Source: Acanthochromis polyacanthus
Lineage: Eukaryota; Chordata; Actinopteri; Pomacentridae
DNA: 64,000 nucleotides
Assembly (NCBI RefSeq): GCF_021347895.1
Contig: NC_067121.1
Span: 31,173,974-31,237,973 of the forward strand
Direction of reading: 5' to 3'
The notes under the pieces were generated by a model. That model was not told where the DNA came from. It ran no database searches and saw nothing but the letters and a program-made list of their open reading frames with translations. Positions 46,901-60,600 of this stretch are shown here, piece after piece. Each line of letters begins with the position of its first letter. Position 1 is the stretch's first letter. The position numbers and the translations under genes are program-made.

Positions 46901-49900
46901 TGGCATGACTCACCTTAACCAGTTCAACTGTCGCTTCTGCCAGTGTCATGTCAGCAGAAACAGAGCACGGAACCACAGCGCCTTCAGAGTAGGCCAGCAC
47001 ATGTGTGTCTGCTTCTGTCCTTGCAAAAATCTGTCAAACAAAAAGGCCAAAAGTAAAGCATGAAATTATTGTCTGAAAAACTCCTCTCTTTTCCACATGT
47101 ACACACGCAACGCTCCACAACAAAGCACGCATATACAGTCACATACTGCAATTTTCCTAATAAATCCCAGAACAATTGTTGTAATGTTGCGTCTCCTAGC
47201 TAATAAGTACTGGAGGGCCTTTGGACTAAGACACTGCAGGAGGAATTTCCCAGGAATCTATAGTATGTGTCAACAGACCAATTCCTTCACCAGGCTTCCT
47301 CCAAAGATGGAGCGAGCTGATCCCTGCTTACAGAGGCAGCTGTTCCAACTGAAACGACTATTACCCACAGACAGCTCTGGTGCAGTCTTACCATGGTAAT
47401 GGCTGCAGCGGCGACAGCAGTGCTGATTGACGTTCCTGGGACAACGCTGCTCAGCGACGTGCTCACATCTACTGCCACCACGAAGCGTTTACCTACAGGC
47501 TCCACATTCTGAGGACAAAATTGTGACAGAACATGAGTTTTGTTTTGATCTATTTGTCGCCGATAGCCGTCTTCTCTGGCAGTCTGTGAGAAGTTGTGAA
47601 AATAAAAATAACCTACCATAAAACTCTTGTAAAAGGCAGAGTCCATTGCTTTGAGGATGCTGCTGTCTGGTTCCCATTTTGGTTTGCCCTGATAGCCTTG
47701 GCCCCTTTTGTAGTGTTCTGATGCCAAGAGTATGCTGAAAGGGTGGAGCTTCGCCTGGTGATTTCAGGACACGTTAAATATTTGAATATTGACTCTTTTT
47801 TAAAAAAAAGAAAAAAAGACACAACTGTAAATGAATTAGAAAAGTTATGGGTTGTACCTTCTTTAGTACTGTCTCGCTCTGGATTCTCTCGCAGACAAGT
47901 TGTGTTTCTGAGCTTCCTGGTTCAAGGACTTTGTTTGATGTCATCTTTCCCAAGATCTTTAGCACTGAATGGAGAGGCATTTCCTTCAACAAAGCTCTCC
48001 ACACCTGCAGAAAACCACATATTCTCTCACTAAAATTATGCCAGATGGGGAGAAGCACAACATTTGTGCGCAATTTCCACCTCCAGTTAATTATTATTTC
48101 CCATGTAAAAAGTACTTGGTCAGTCTATCCAAAGACGTGAACCAACACATGTTCATTGTTTCCATCACTGCAAAGACTGTAAGTAAAATGGAGCTGAAAG
48201 TGAATCTGAAAATGCACACTTCACTGCAACTATAATGATTACAAAAAATACTTTCCATATGACAAACACCCAGGCAATGATTCTAACGTGTTACAGAACA
48301 AACCACTTCACTCCAGCAAATACTAACCTACATGAAACACAGCCAATTCATCATCTTTACATAGTAATAAAGGTGTGTAACACTATTTGACGATGATAAT
48401 AAAGCTCAGAAAAGATACCTCTAACCTAAATATGTGACAACAATGATGAAAACAATAATCCCACTCACCTGTTTGGACTTCAGATGATCTGTCAGCAGCT
48501 GTTCCCTCTCCAGCTTGTGTTCCTCTATTAAACTGATGACTTCCGTCTCGTCACAACTGTGCTTGACCTTCTCCACCACTTCGAGATACGAAAGCACTTT
48601 GACAACCTCATCTGAGTTCTCTTTGTCTGCGTAAGCCACCTGGACCTCTTTCCATCCTTTAGTTATGTATTTGCTGATCAAGGCGATTGCTGAAAACACA
48701 AAGAGACCGCCATCACAATCTCATTGTCCGCAAAAGTGACGTCATGACAGAGGGTTAAAATCTGCGTCATGCTGATTATAATTCAGCAAAAGATGCAGAT
48801 TATCATTATAACAGGAGGAAAAAGCTGAGAACTAATTCAACCCATTGGTCATTTTTCAGACCATTTAAAGAGTTGTCTAACTTTCTGTCAATGATTGTTT
48901 GTTAAGACAGTTCTTCTTGTTAATGGGACTTCTACATGCTTGCTGCATTTCACTTCTAGAGATGCTAAGCTTCAAACCTTTAGTAACACTGAGTAGTTCC
49001 TGGGAAGTGTTAGGAAATGAGCACAACAAAATTATGCTGCAGGGAAACGCTTCCGGAAATAAAAGGATAATAAAATAAAAGGATAAATAAATGAGCAGCC
49101 AGGTGCTGGCCTTAGCTGGAGCAACTCTAACAGTGACTCACATACTGTGGTTTTATATCAGTAAATTACTAATATATTACATATAGACTCCCTTGTCAAT
49201 ATGTCTGATTAAGCCCACATGCGGATACAGCAGGTTATTATCCAGAGAATTCACAGCATATCTCACCTACTACACGCTCTACCCATATGGTTAAGCCTTC
49301 ACCTCAACCATACAAGGTATTCCCAGTAGTCAGGACATATGTACATCTTTGAAACTTCAACTGCAGACAAAGTCCTGACATGTTTTTCCAGATACTACAC
49401 GCGATAATAGCTTAAACTCCAAATGCCCATAGAAATTCCACAAACAATTACCTTAAAATTTCATTAAGCTTTCATTGTCACCTCTCATGTATGAAAAAAA
49501 CTGGACAAAGTCATAACCTTCATCAATGCGGCTCTGTGTACACTCACCATCTTTAGCTGGTTTGGTGTGGGAGAGTCTGAGCAGATCCTGGTGTGACCAG
49601 CCCTCTCTCTGTTTACATTTGGTCACAGCGGCAGCTAGACTCATGGCATCTTGCTCGTTGTACCAGTCAGACACTGCTTTCCTCAGGGCACGCCCCCAAA
49701 TCCCACATTTCATGCCGTCTTTTAGTTCCTTCTTGTACTGGATGAAAGAAAACAGATGGGTAGGGTCCCGACAGACTTCCTTCAGGGCTTTGAGCGCTGC
49801 CTGCCTGGTCTTCAGCTCTGAGTGCTGGGAGCACAAAGCCAAGGCGAAAAAGCAAGGGCCCGGTCTGACAGCTCGGCCATCCTGAGAGAACCTTCTTATA

Positions 49901-50121
49901 TCCTCCACCACCTCAGCACCTCGGCCCTCCTGAAGCATGGACAGCAGCGCTCCGACGTTCTCCATGCTGACGCGACCCTCCTCTCTGGCAGTGTATACGT
50001 CTCCCTCCGAGCCGTAGCAGAGGAAGCGACACAGCCTGGCCTTGTCGCTGACCTCCCATGGACAACCGCCACCTGTGGAGTTCAGGGTGTGGTTGCTCGT
50101 AGTGCTTCCTGATGGCTCCAT
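43951..50121 (-). CDS. ro60: RNA-binding protein Ro60 (TROVE2, SS-A antigen)
   Basis: Ring-shaped RNA-binding protein that holds misfolded small RNAs and Y RNAs for quality control, in nucleus and cytoplasm. Eight coding exons on the minus strand: 49548-50121, 48469-48689, 47858-48004, 47617-47754, 47392-47508, 46914-47030, 45677-45823, 43951-44103; 1614 nt, 537 aa (human 538). The N-terminal HEAT-like TROVE ring includes [32 protein letters not shown] and [15 protein letters not shown]. The C-terminal von Willebrand A domain starts near residue 360, with the metal-site motif DVSTS at 374-378 and Thr444 in GSTDCSLP. The third expected metal ligand, Asp in the human FTDNE context, is Asn468 here. 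The ATG lies 18 bp inside an exon whose acceptor is at 50140, so an untranslated exon lies upstream, probably ending at the GTAAGT donor at 51228. Intron 7 carries nested repeats. Confidence 0.97.
45150..45375 (+). repeat. Interspersed repeat fragment in ro60 intron
   Basis: Contains GGATCCAGACTATAACCCGC, TTTCTGACCTTTCCTGAAAA and ACAGACAGATTCACAGATTA, a widespread fish repeat seen as degraded copies, probably the tail of a non-LTR element. The family name is uncertain. It lies in the last ro60 intron. Confidence 0.45.
45940..46852. mobile_element. Inverted-repeat element in ro60 intron 7, interrupted
   Basis: The left end TACACTGGAAAAA and right end TTTTTGCAGTGTA are inverted copies with one change, typical of a common fish MITE. 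Both subterminal regions are rich in AAACAAG and AAATAAG(A/T) motifs. The middle (46171-46665) is a separate element. Confidence 0.65.
46171..46665. mobile_element. Second inverted-repeat element nested in the first
   Basis: The left end AACCCTTCTGTTGTTCTC and right end GCAGGACGACAAAAGGGT are near-complementary. The interior is A/T-rich (AAAAATTC and TTTTTT runs). The outer element's sequence resumes on both sides, so this insertion is the younger one. Confidence 0.6.
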
Positions 50122-51059
50122 TGTAACACTTGAGAAGGCCTGAAATAGAAAGGAGAACACTCATATTCTGTCTCTACTTCTTATGGTGAATATGCACTGT
50201 TCCCTCTGTCACTTCCACTTTGCCAAAACGATTTCACTCTTAATCCTTGTTTTTTCAAAACCTCATTCTTTAAATTCCCTGCTATTCTGTCACTCTCTCA
50301 GAGGAAGTTAATCATGCATCCTTAATCCATCACATATCCACTACATCTGGATGTCCAGCCCAGTCTACATCAAATTTAGACCGGTACTTTTCACATCTCC
50401 TACCTTCCTACTTTTATGTGATCTTTCCTTATTGATCTGACGTGTATCTTCAATGATTTCGAGCCTTTTAACACCATAAATCAACCTGGCACTGATTTTT
50501 TTCCCCCAATCACTGTCAGTAACTCTGTGTCTTAGCCAATCCCTGATGCTACCAAAGGTTTGAGTTAACTCTTGTAGCAATCATAGTAGAGAAGCCACAT
50601 CAACACTTAGTAACGTTGACTTGGTTAGCTGCGTTACTTACTCACTGCCTCAGCGCACTGACAGAAATAGCTTAAAGCCGATTACAGGACATGATGATAC
50701 AAATAAGACTGATAGGAGCCACAGTGAGCTGTTAATAGAAGATGGTAGAGAACTTAACCGCACATAATGTTAAGGTTTAGCTGCGGGGGATCCCAAATGG
50801 CTAATTCAGCCTGAAGAGAACTAACGTTGCCAGGACAGATTTGCTAACTTAACTAGTTAAGCTAGCAAAGGAGGACAGTCGAAGTTAGTTCGCCGATTTA
50901 AATATGCTGTATTGATGTTAAAGGTGTCTCCAGATAGTTATGTGGTTGATTATAAGCAGTCTACTCCTCACGTTTCTCAGCTGTAACTTCAGTGTATATT
51001 TATGTTAACCATCCGCTCTCCTCTCAGCACAAACTCCCCCAATCTGAGCTCCCTTCTGG

Positions 51060-51360
51060 CCGGACACCGGAAAGCTCGGCTAGCCGGGATGGGCAGCGGG
51101 GCTACTAAAATACGCAAACTGTAAAAAAAAAAAAAAAAAAAAAAATGCGTCGGCTTCGCTACGAACACGCACAGTTGGCGAATTTAGACACGTCTGTGAA
51201 CGCTGAAGTGATATAAACACGTACTTACCACAATGTACTAGCACAGTGCTCAAGTTTTTTGATGTAGCTAGATGCAGACAGGCCTCCCCTCTGACCGTCA
51301 GTGAGATAACCAGGGGCGGTGCCGCGATGGATGCCGGGATACAGAGTATCATCACACACA
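51060..51360 (-). promoter_or_regulatory. Probable promoter and untranslated exon 1 of ro60
   Basis: On the minus strand a strong donor GTAAGT starts at 51228, and an acceptor lies at 50140 just before the ro60 start codon. The untranslated first exon would run from 51229 upward. A 23-bp poly-A tract (51123-51145) lies in the intron. The transcription start is not visible. Confidence 0.4.
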
Positions 51361-54254
51361 AACACCAACACACACGCAGCATCTCTCAATTCAATTCAAT
51401 ATGCACTCATGGCTGATTGACAAGGAGGTTGCAAACAAAAAAGATGAGACAGTTTAAACAGAAAAAAACGTCAGGAGGAATATCATGAAGAGGACAATGG
51501 AAAACAAGAAGAAAAACATTAAATTTCTGTCTCAGCCCACCATGAAATCACTGATTAAAGCACTTAATGTAATCTCTGCACTACTGTGTGCACATTTTGA
51601 CCCTTTGCACCATAACTATTGGACCTACTTTATACAGCATGTTCTGTATGCTCAATATTTTCCTTTCTCAGTGTGTAAAAGCAGATGTGAGTGATGATTG
51701 CATTCATTCTGCTTTGAATTACCTTGTTTTTGTTCTTTGTTTTTGGTGCATATTACAATAAAACCACCCAGATCCTTGAATCATTTTGCATGTGTGTCTA
51801 CAGGTATAGCATGCCAAGTCACGATAATTATTTGTTATATTCAGTGATGCTGTTTGAGACGTTTAGCCACATATTGTGCAGCTAGATAAGCTGCATGTCT
51901 GTCTCCTTACACGAGATGTTGCATGTGTTCAGTCAGGATCTCTTTCCTCTTTGTATCTTCAACAGCAAAGAGACATTCTGCCAATTTATGTCAGAATCAG
52001 AATCAGAATCAGCTTTAATGGCCAAGTACGTACACGACACACGAGGAATTTGGTGTTGGCTGTTTGTCTCACACTAGGAAAAAGGAAAGAGTGTTTGTTT
52101 GTCTTTATGTGTAGCCTGAATGAGGATTAAATGGTGTATAGTTAATGGAGGGAGGTTTAATATTGGCCTAAAGAACTCTGCATGTAGGGCATCAAGACCA
52201 GAGCTTTAGTCTTGTATTTCTCTCTCTCGTATTGACTATTTAGTAATGTTTCCAGTTTATATTTGTAGTTTGCGAGGGAGATGTCTGCTCAGAAGATATA
52301 TGCAAACTGATCTGGTGCTGATTTACATTTAGGCTGAACCATGAGCACAGATCATAGATCACCGGCTTAGGATTTTAATAGGCTTCTCTGTCATAATTAA
52401 AACTATCAGAGACTGTGCACAAACTGATATATGCATCCGATACCTTTTTAATAGATCGGTGTGTTTTTGTAATTTCACACACACTTGTGCCTACTTCCAG
52501 ATTTAGCTAATAAACGCTGGATCCCAGAGAACACTTAAATCATGTGGCTGTCACATGCAGTCAGAAACTGACCCTGTATGCCCTGCATGTTTTTCTGTGT
52601 TCTTTATTTAATCATGTCTTCTATTTTAGCTTCTCCCTCTCAGAAATGCATCAGAATGGCTATAAAACATTATAGGGGGCCCAGAGAAGATGGTGATGTT
52701 AAATGCTGATAAATTGGTTAAAATATATGAAGACAGTTTGGCCTGATTCTCTACTGTGGCAGCTTTTTAAGTTTTAGCCTGGAAAAATCATTTCTAGTGT
52801 CATAATTAACCTTTGGAGACTTTTTACATAGCAACATATCCGAGCAAAGACACAAATAAACAGAACATATAGGCATACAAAGGCATAAAATTGAGCTAAA
52901 CTTAATGATAAAAATATTTAAAAGGAGGCAGGTTAGTAAAATAAACAAACCATCAGGAATAAATCAACCAGTTGACATGCTGGTTATTCCAGGTTTCAGT
53001 TACACATGAAAGAATTCAGTGAAAACATTTGGCACTCGCTACATTGTTTGTGCTTATTTGGTTTGGGCCAACATTAAAAGACAGCAGCAAAGTAAACTTC
53101 AGGGGAGAAAAAACTATTAGATCTTATAAATAAACCAAACCTAGTGTCTGTCGTGTCCTACAGAGATGGACGGTCATTCAACTTCACCATACGGCTCACA
53201 GCGATGAGCGCTGTCTGTGGTAAATCTTAGTGTAAAGTGGTAAAGAGTCATAGCTGCATAAAATGTCACTATAATCCAGTACTGATAGAAAAGTTACCTC
53301 AATAATCATCCTTTCACAGTGCAGCAGAAAACATGATTTATTCTTGTAAAATAAGCTATTTTTTAGTCTTAATATATCTCCTTTAAGTATAAAAATGGTT
53401 GAAGCCTTGCTGTATCCATCAATAAGTCATTTTTTCACGTTTATGAGGTTAAAGCTCTAGCAACAGTTAAAATAAAGAAAAACTGAGCTGTCCTTCATCA
53501 GTACCACTCAGAATATTTTAATTTGTCACAGGAAGAGATGCACAAACGGTTAAATTAATGATAGTTTATTTCCACTTGATAGCCAATAAGCTACAATTGA
53601 GAAGAAACCTCCACTTATTCAGTTTCACTGGTTACATTTTGATAATGTCTTTCTTGTCATTATTTTCTGCAACTCTTCAAACCAGGACATCAGAATGTAG
53701 TTTTTCATGTAAGGCTTCACAGACACCACTGGGTGGCAATAGCACCACAACTGTAAAGACACAGGATGCACTTTCATTAGACCAGTGAAGACACTGATGG
53801 TCTTTTTCTTTGCAAACAATTGAACAATTTCAGTGACTTTACCACAGAATAAAGTCTTCAGTATTCTCCAATACTTCACTGTGCAAACATGATAATATTG
53901 TTTAAATGCACAAAACAGTCCTACTGTCCATGAATATTCAAGTTCACATTCAAGACACTGGTAGCGTCAGTCAGAACCATCACAGTAATAAGCACCACAG
54001 TTTTACTGTAGGTGAAGTCCAGTGTTCCTCATCTGCAGTACCTTCTATGCATTTCACCATCACGGCTTTCAGTCTTGCCAAACATTGTGTTGTTGTGATA
54101 TTTTGAGAGGAGGGGAAGTGCCTGCAACAGCACTACATCAGTCTGTCTGTGCAACATTTCACACCATCAACAACCTGCAGGATGTCAGTCCTTGTGCAAG
54201 AATCAGAGGTCAGGCTACAGGCTTGACCGTTTCAGAGCCATACTGTATTACGCC
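51360..54254. other. Intergenic region between ro60 and the RGS gene
   Basis: No gene recognised; in particular no UCHL5 exon, although that gene lies between RO60 and RGS2 in human. It contains the third copy of a short interspersed repeat (51988-52060). AATAAA on the minus strand at about 53563 could end the RGS transcript. Confidence 0.5.
51988..52060 (+). repeat. Short interspersed repeat, copy 3
   Basis: AGAATCAGAATCAGAATCAG followed by CTTTAATGGCCAAGTACGTA and CGAGGAATTTG, a common fish short repeat related in layout to those at 2912 and 3801. Confidence 0.5.
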
Positions 54255-55342
54255 TCAAGTGCTTTTTATCCTGACAGCCTGACGGTGCTTCCCAAGGCCT
54301 CTCTGCTTAGAGGCTGCATCAAAAAGGACTTTGTAGTGCTCCGACTGAATGAAGCGTGGGAAGGAGCCATTCTCCATCAGGCTGTAGATTTTCTTCTGAG
54401 CCACAGTAAAACATGATGAACTTGGCTGTTGAAGACTCTGGCGGATAATTTCTCTTGTGTAGAAATCCAAGTTTACCTGCAAAGATCACACTGCTGTAAC
54501 ACTGTTTCAGACTATGCAGCATACGAAGCCATTTGTGTTACTACCACAGCTTAAGAGCATTTTAAACTTGTTTTTTGAGGTTCTTTTATGCTACTTTAGC
54601 CAAAATTGCACTTTTGAATTCTGTTTCTATCATCTACAATTAAAACAGAGTCAGTTTTGCAGCACAAAAATCTGTCTTGTGAAGTAACAGTCTTGTACAC
54701 ACTGCTTTTACCTGTTTGGGAGAATCGGCCTTGATAAACTCTTCATAAATGCTCGCTGCTCGCTGTGTTCGTTCCTCTGGACTATCAAAAGTTTTGAACT
54801 CTTGACAGGCGAGCCAGAAGTCCAGGCTTTCCTCGCAGAACTCCAACTTCAAAAATTCCCGAAATACCATTTGCCCACCTTTTACACAAGAGAACATAGC
54901 CTCAATATAAAGAAAACAGTAACCAAGCATGATATTAGTTTTTTATTGCTTGAAAGCAGATGGAAATTACTTTTCCTGGAAAGGACTGTCTCCAGAGATT
55001 CTCCCAATAGGTTTGCTTCATTTGTTTCCTGTCTGTAGACAGGAGAAAACAGAGGTTTTACAGATTAGTTCACATTTGAAAGAAGACAGCAGGCAACACA
55101 ATATTAAAATTTTGTATAATTTAATAAAGAAAACACCTGCTGATTTTCTTCCATAGCAAAGGAGTCTGTATGAAGGTATGTATTCTGGATTTCCAAGCGA
55201 TATCTCTGCAAAAGAGGACAGATGAGTAAAATATAGATTAAGAAAACCTGCAAAGAAGCCTTAATGTAAACAAAACGTATTGTACTTACATTCCTTTTTT
55301 ACCATGGAGGTCCACAGATGAAGTCTTGCAGAGCCCATTCAT
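54255..55342 (-). CDS. R4-family regulator of G-protein signalling, RGS2-like
   Basis: GTPase-activating protein for G-alpha subunits, expected at the inner plasma membrane. Five exons on the minus strand: 55290-55342, 55137-55205, 54971-55032, 54712-54878 and 54255-54476; 573 nt, 190 aa. The N terminus starts MNGLCKTSSVDLHGK and has a basic amphipathic segment (AWKSRIHTFIQ) like the membrane helix of small RGS proteins. The RGS box spans about residues 56-175, with FREFLKLEFCEESLDFWLAC, VNLDFYTREII and AQKKIYSLMENGSFPRF. The Cys in FCEE and the phrase YSLMEN recall RGS2, and human RGS2 is the RGS gene nearest RO60. Against this, Asn in the usual EEN is Ser, and the RGS2-typical Asn and Glu near the C terminus are Gly and Gln. 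RGS1, RGS13, RGS18 and RGS21, from the same cluster, remain possible. An alternative ATG at 55338 fits a different exon 2 acceptor but is less likely. Confidence 0.88.
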
Positions 55343-58300
55343 ATTTTAACTGAAAGTTGCTCTACTTCCAATAATTATTTGACTGTAATTCTCAGTATGC
55401 ATATAACAAGTTTTCCATCGATGTCACTTAGATTTCCAACTTCACAGCTTCTCCGCTGGATCCTGAATGTCCCTGCTCGCTGATGAGGGTCAGGGTCAGA
55501 GTGGAATCTGACTGTGATTTCAGCGAGTGATGTTTCTCCCTGAATTACAAGTTTTCAGCTCTCTGCCCTCCTCCTCCTCCTCCCGCCCAGCCCCCGGCCC
55601 CCCTCTTATCTTGTATTGTTGCAAAATTAGAAGGCACCACATGAAAGCTGAAAGTACGTCAAACCTTGCGCTCTTCCTTGGTGTTTAATTATAGAACAAA
55701 ACTTTGCTGTGTCACACCCCCCCCAATCGCATTCTCCACACTTAAATGCGCGAGGCTGTTTAAACGTCTGCTAGTCCTTACGTCACTGGACTCACCAGTC
55801 AAGTCTGTGCTATTCTTAGTCGCAGGTCAACTGGTCATGAGTTTCTTCAAGTTGTTTGGCTTTTTCTATCCTATTGCTTCTGGCTTTTCTCTCACAGTAA
55901 CTGGATTATGTTCCTTCCACTAGAGTTGGTAGGCATTTTTGGAATTTTTGCTATCTGAAAATGTTATTAATTTTATGATTTTACATAATGAAACTAATAC
56001 CATCAAAGATTTGCTTCTCCTGAAGCTCGCCGTTCAGAAAAGCAAAATGATTATTTGTGTGTTTGGAATTGATACATGGAGTGACTGTAAAATATCAGAA
56101 ACATTTTATCTTGTACTCAACTTTTCTTAGCATTGATCCATGTATATAAAGCTAAAAGGAAACAGGAAACAGCAAAATTCTAAATGTTTTATTTAAATTC
56201 ATGCTCTCTTTAGGCAGAATAACAAACTATGAGTGAAATACTTCATTTTTTCTCAGTAATCTAAAGAACTTCTTTAGAAATTTAAGCAGAGAGCTAAATC
56301 TTGGCTGAAATCAACCGCATATGGAAGGATGTTGTTCATAAAATGCACATAAAATTTTAATTTTCATGGAATAAGACCAGAAATAAAGACATTATATATG
56401 GAGCACTGAGGATTCGTGGTGAGGTCTTGTAATTGTATGTTGCAGAAAGACCCTTGTACATATTGTACATATTATTATACAATTGTTATACATGTATAAA
56501 TATGTTTATTGCAATGTTGCTGCTGTAACCATGTAAATTTCCCCAGCGTGGGAACAATAAAGGATTATCTTAAGAAGAGGATACATGAGAGAAGGGTGCA
56601 AATGTGCAGACTGTCAGAAGGAAATCCATGTGGGTCTCATTTACACATTTAGAATCCAAGAATTGGGAAAAATATGAGAACTGAGATGGAGATATGGGGA
56701 CAAAAGCTGAATTTCAATTGTTTACTTTTAATAAACAAACTTTCACTAAGAGTCTGCTGTTGTACTAGCAGCTCACTAACACTGTATTTCTGCTTCAGCG
56801 TCACTTTGAGCTAAATGCTAACCTCATAATCCTAATATCCTTAGAATGACAATGCTAAGCAGTAATGTTTATGATGTTCACCATGATAATTTGACATGTA
56901 AGAATGCAACCCTTTTTCTGAGTAGTAACATAACCATCATAATACCTCCAGCAGATATTTCACCTGAAACCGCGAGTGTTATTCTGCTGCTTGCGCTTCA
57001 GGGAGAGTCAGGGGACCACCAGCGTCAGTGGAATTCATCATCCAGAAACAATGAATGTTTGTGTGGAAATTCAAGGAAATGTTCTGGGCAGTTGTGTAAT
57101 ATTTCAGCGTGGAGCAAACATGATAGGCCAACATTGCCACTGGCAAGGCTAAAAAGGGTTTGTTTACAAAAGAGTTGAAACACTGCAACATGAACTTTTA
57201 GCTAATCATAGTTTAATCATAGATTAAAGATTTCATCTGGTTCCTCTGGCTCAACCATTGAATCATTAGTTTGATTAAATAATACACACATAAGGAGTCT
57301 TTTATTTGACTCAGTCACATGAATAACTGTGTACATGAACTGTTTGGGCAGAAAGTTGCAAGATTTCCATTAACATAAATGTCTGTTGCAGTCTCTCTCG
57401 GGTTAAAATGTGGCTGTTCTTTTTCACTTTTGACAGGTTCATATTATGTTTTTTATACACTACATGACGTCTTGTGAGTGAAACAAGCAGTCACTGCCAT
57501 GCCAGAGCATTTCAGTAAGCTGATGACAAAAGCACAGATTCAGATTTCAGGTATGTAACAAATCGAAAGAACCAATCCTGTCAATTTGCAGGGTGAAGCG
57601 CTCTTGTTTGAACTGCCGAATCTGTTTCCTGCCCAATTATAACATCCAGCCTTACAACCTGTCAGTATTACAGTGTGAGCCGACTCATGGGTGAGCTGGT
57701 GTGCTCAAACTGTTGCAGAATGAGGTAACACAGTGGTGATTGACTATGGCCCACTTATGAAAGTATGGTATAGATCTGGAGTGTTTTGATCTGTCTGTGG
57801 TGACATTCCCAGAGAAAAATGTTCTATTGGGTTGCTGCTAATTCAAACAGAATATTTTCTACTGCTGCAGCACATTAAGTATGAAACTGATGAAACACTG
57901 ATGAAAGCAGTCCTATGAAATCAGCATGTTTATCAGCGGGCTTAGCATTTACTGCCGTATGAAAAGCCCGTCTGCAAAACAAGACAACTGTCATTTTCAC
58001 GGCATTCTTACTGAGCAGATCAGTCTGAAATATTGCAGGGACTAAAGGAACAAGAAGCCACAGCGAGCTATTAGATGAAGAGCTGCATGCGGCAAGAAAT
58101 CAGATCGGGATTGCTCACAGAATAATAGGAAAAATAATTGCCTGACTCCTTCATTAAACTGGCATTACTTTGTTCTGCTGCTCCCAGAGCTCCGTGACCT
58201 GTAGCATTAAACTGCATTTGCTGTCACCACAGGTAACAGGTGCTGCTCCCTTGTAATTAAAGGTGCCGCCAAATCAACCGGCGCTGAAATCGTTGGAGAT

Positions 58301-60062
58301 TACCACTGAGAAAAACCACACAAAACCAGTATAGACAAGTTTGAACTTGAACTTGTAACCGAAAGGAGGACGTGATGCATGATTTCACGTGTGGTTCACA
58401 TGACCTGAGTGGGCTGTCTACAAGAGGAAGCAGCTCTCAGAGAGAAAGTCTGCTGCTTCAAACACATCTAACTGTGTGCTGATATATATTTTTATAACCT
58501 GAACTTTAAAAGAATGAAAAAGTAATCATCTGAATGGAGTTTAGGTGATTACTAGTGCAGAAAGTTTTTGATTTATCGCTACAGCAGATCCAACACCTTC
58601 AACTGAGAAAAAAATGCAGACAGTAAAGTCATTTAGTTATTATATAGCACTGGCAGTGGGAACAAATCAATAAAACCATTGTCCTATTCAATCACCAGCT
58701 CATGAACTCAGTTTCTATGTCATAAAGTATGATTATAGACATATTGTGTGGAAAAAAAGTAATGTGTATACTCACCTTTATAGTTGCCACTGTACAGCTC
58801 CCACATTTTGGTCTTGTGAAATCTCAAAATAAAGTATTATCAACTTGTGGCATCTGATCACAGCTTGTATGTCGGTCATGTCTTGCTGCGTAGTCACACA
58901 TGCTATTAAAATGTAGGTTTAAGCAAGTCTTTTCTCAATTATGAGCTAAAATGTTTGCAAAAAGACTAATTCTAATGGATTTGTCACTCCTCAGTTGCTG
59001 GAATGGGCTTCACATCACTTCACGTCCTTTTAACCCACATTTGAAGCCAAATACATAAAAACCAAATACCTGGGTTTGCAAAACTGACACATTTTAATGA
59101 ATAACTACTGCAATTCCTACTTCTTTATCCTACCGGATGAAAAACAAACATTTTTTGAAAAGAAAGAACCTTAATCCTCAATCTTTGCATGCAATTATCT
59201 CAGCCACTTCCACATTTGAGACGTGAAAATTAGGAATGGGACCACATGACGGGAAATGTTTGCGTTGTAGCACTCATGATTTCTCATTAAGGTCATTACT
59301 GTGGAAGCAAAAGTAAACACAAGCAGAGCGGAGAAGCAAAACAGAGTATCTAGGTCTCCTTTCGCATCACTGTGTCACCTACATAAAACCGATCACACAA
59401 ATTTAGGCCACAGTAAACCAGAAAATGCAGTAAGCCGGATGCTGTTGCACAAATAAAACTCAGACTGGGTAAGCATAATTTTCAACAGACATCATCACCT
59501 TTGTAAGCTCTTGTATCGTGTGTGTGACTCTTTACAAACAGCGCAGTAATATTTTACAGTATGTAAACCTCTGCTCTAAAATAAGATCTGCAACTCTATA
59601 CAAAGACCTGAAATTTGCAAGGCAGGCTTTATAGAGTTTCATTCCCGGATAAGTTTTACATATTACAGCAGGGAGACCAACAAAGAAGTTTTATTTACAA
59701 GTTTTCATTTGCAGTTCACTTGGAGACTCGGTTGTATTGTTGGATTTATGTAACTAACATCACTATGAACATGTACAGTTGAGTTTGCTTCCTCTGAGTG
59801 CTCGAGCGGTGTAATTAGCAACTCATGTTTTGCTTAATAAATTTCATGTTCTTAAAACTCGTGACAGTCCCATTCAAAGATAAGAATAAACCCCTGAAGT
59901 CTGTCAGGATTCACGCTAAAAAGTCCTCGGAGATTAAAGGTCAGCTGAAATTAACTCCTGCTGCCACTTCTCGGACTACGTCAGAGTCTTTTCTCAGTTG
60001 CCCAGAAAACCTCCAGAGGAAGGCACCCAGAAGGAATCCTAATCAAATGTCTGAACTGCTTG

Positions 60063-60470
60063 GCTCCTTTCAATGCAAAATAGCAGCACCTCTAGTCGAG
60101 TTGTAGGAACTCCTTACCCTTTCTCTAAAGCTGAGCAAAGACACCCCATGGCGGAAACTCATTTTGGCTGCTTGCATCCACAACCTCATTCTTTCAATCA
60201 CTGCTTGGGATGTGTATTGACTGGTAAACTGAGAGCTCTCGGTCCCTTGCATCGCCAACATAGCTACTGTAGCTGCACCAGTCTGTCCATCTCATGCTTC
60301 ATTCTACTGCAACTTGTGGACGAGATCCCGAGATGCTTGAATTCCTTTGCTTGGGGCAACAACTCAGGGAGGAATCCACTGTTTGTTTTCAGGTAGAGAA
60401 CAATAGCCTCTCTTTCTGACTTGGCTGCAAGCCGCCTCAGTGTCACGATCTGTTGAAGCCAACAAAACAA
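60063..60470 (-). pseudogene. Fossil non-LTR reverse transcriptase fragment
   Basis: The minus strand encodes pieces of a LINE reverse-transcriptase C-terminal region: PELLPQAKEFKHLGISSTS, SRMKHEMDRL, then after a frameshift IERMRLWMQAAKMSFRHG and SFRERVRSS. The order matches intact fish LINEs, which read EFKYLG, a Met-rich helix, and an MQAAEMSFLRR-type motif. Stops and shifts show it is dead. Confidence 0.65.
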
Positions 60471-60600
60471 CATCCATCCATCCATCCATTCTCTGTACAC
60501 CGCTTTATCCTCACTAGTCGCGGGGGGTGCTGGAGCCTATCCCAGCTGACTCGGGCGAAGGCAGGGGACACCCTGGACAGGTCGCCAGTCTGTCCAAAAC
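60470..60600 (+). repeat. CCATCCATCC-headed fish repeat
   Basis: Starts with tandem CATC units, then ACCGCTTTATCCTCACTAGT, GCTGGAGCCTATCCCAGCTG and ACACCCTGGACAGGTCGCCA, a very common interspersed repeat in fish genomes. It abuts the LINE fragment on its left, and both may belong to one element. Confidence 0.7.

Noticed and set aside
49526..50112. Plus-strand frames of 119 and 96 residues
   Set aside because: They are antisense shadows of the large first coding exon of ro60.
56846..57191. 110-residue plus-strand frame
   Set aside because: No domain, no start context and no splice partners; probably chance in a gene-poor region.
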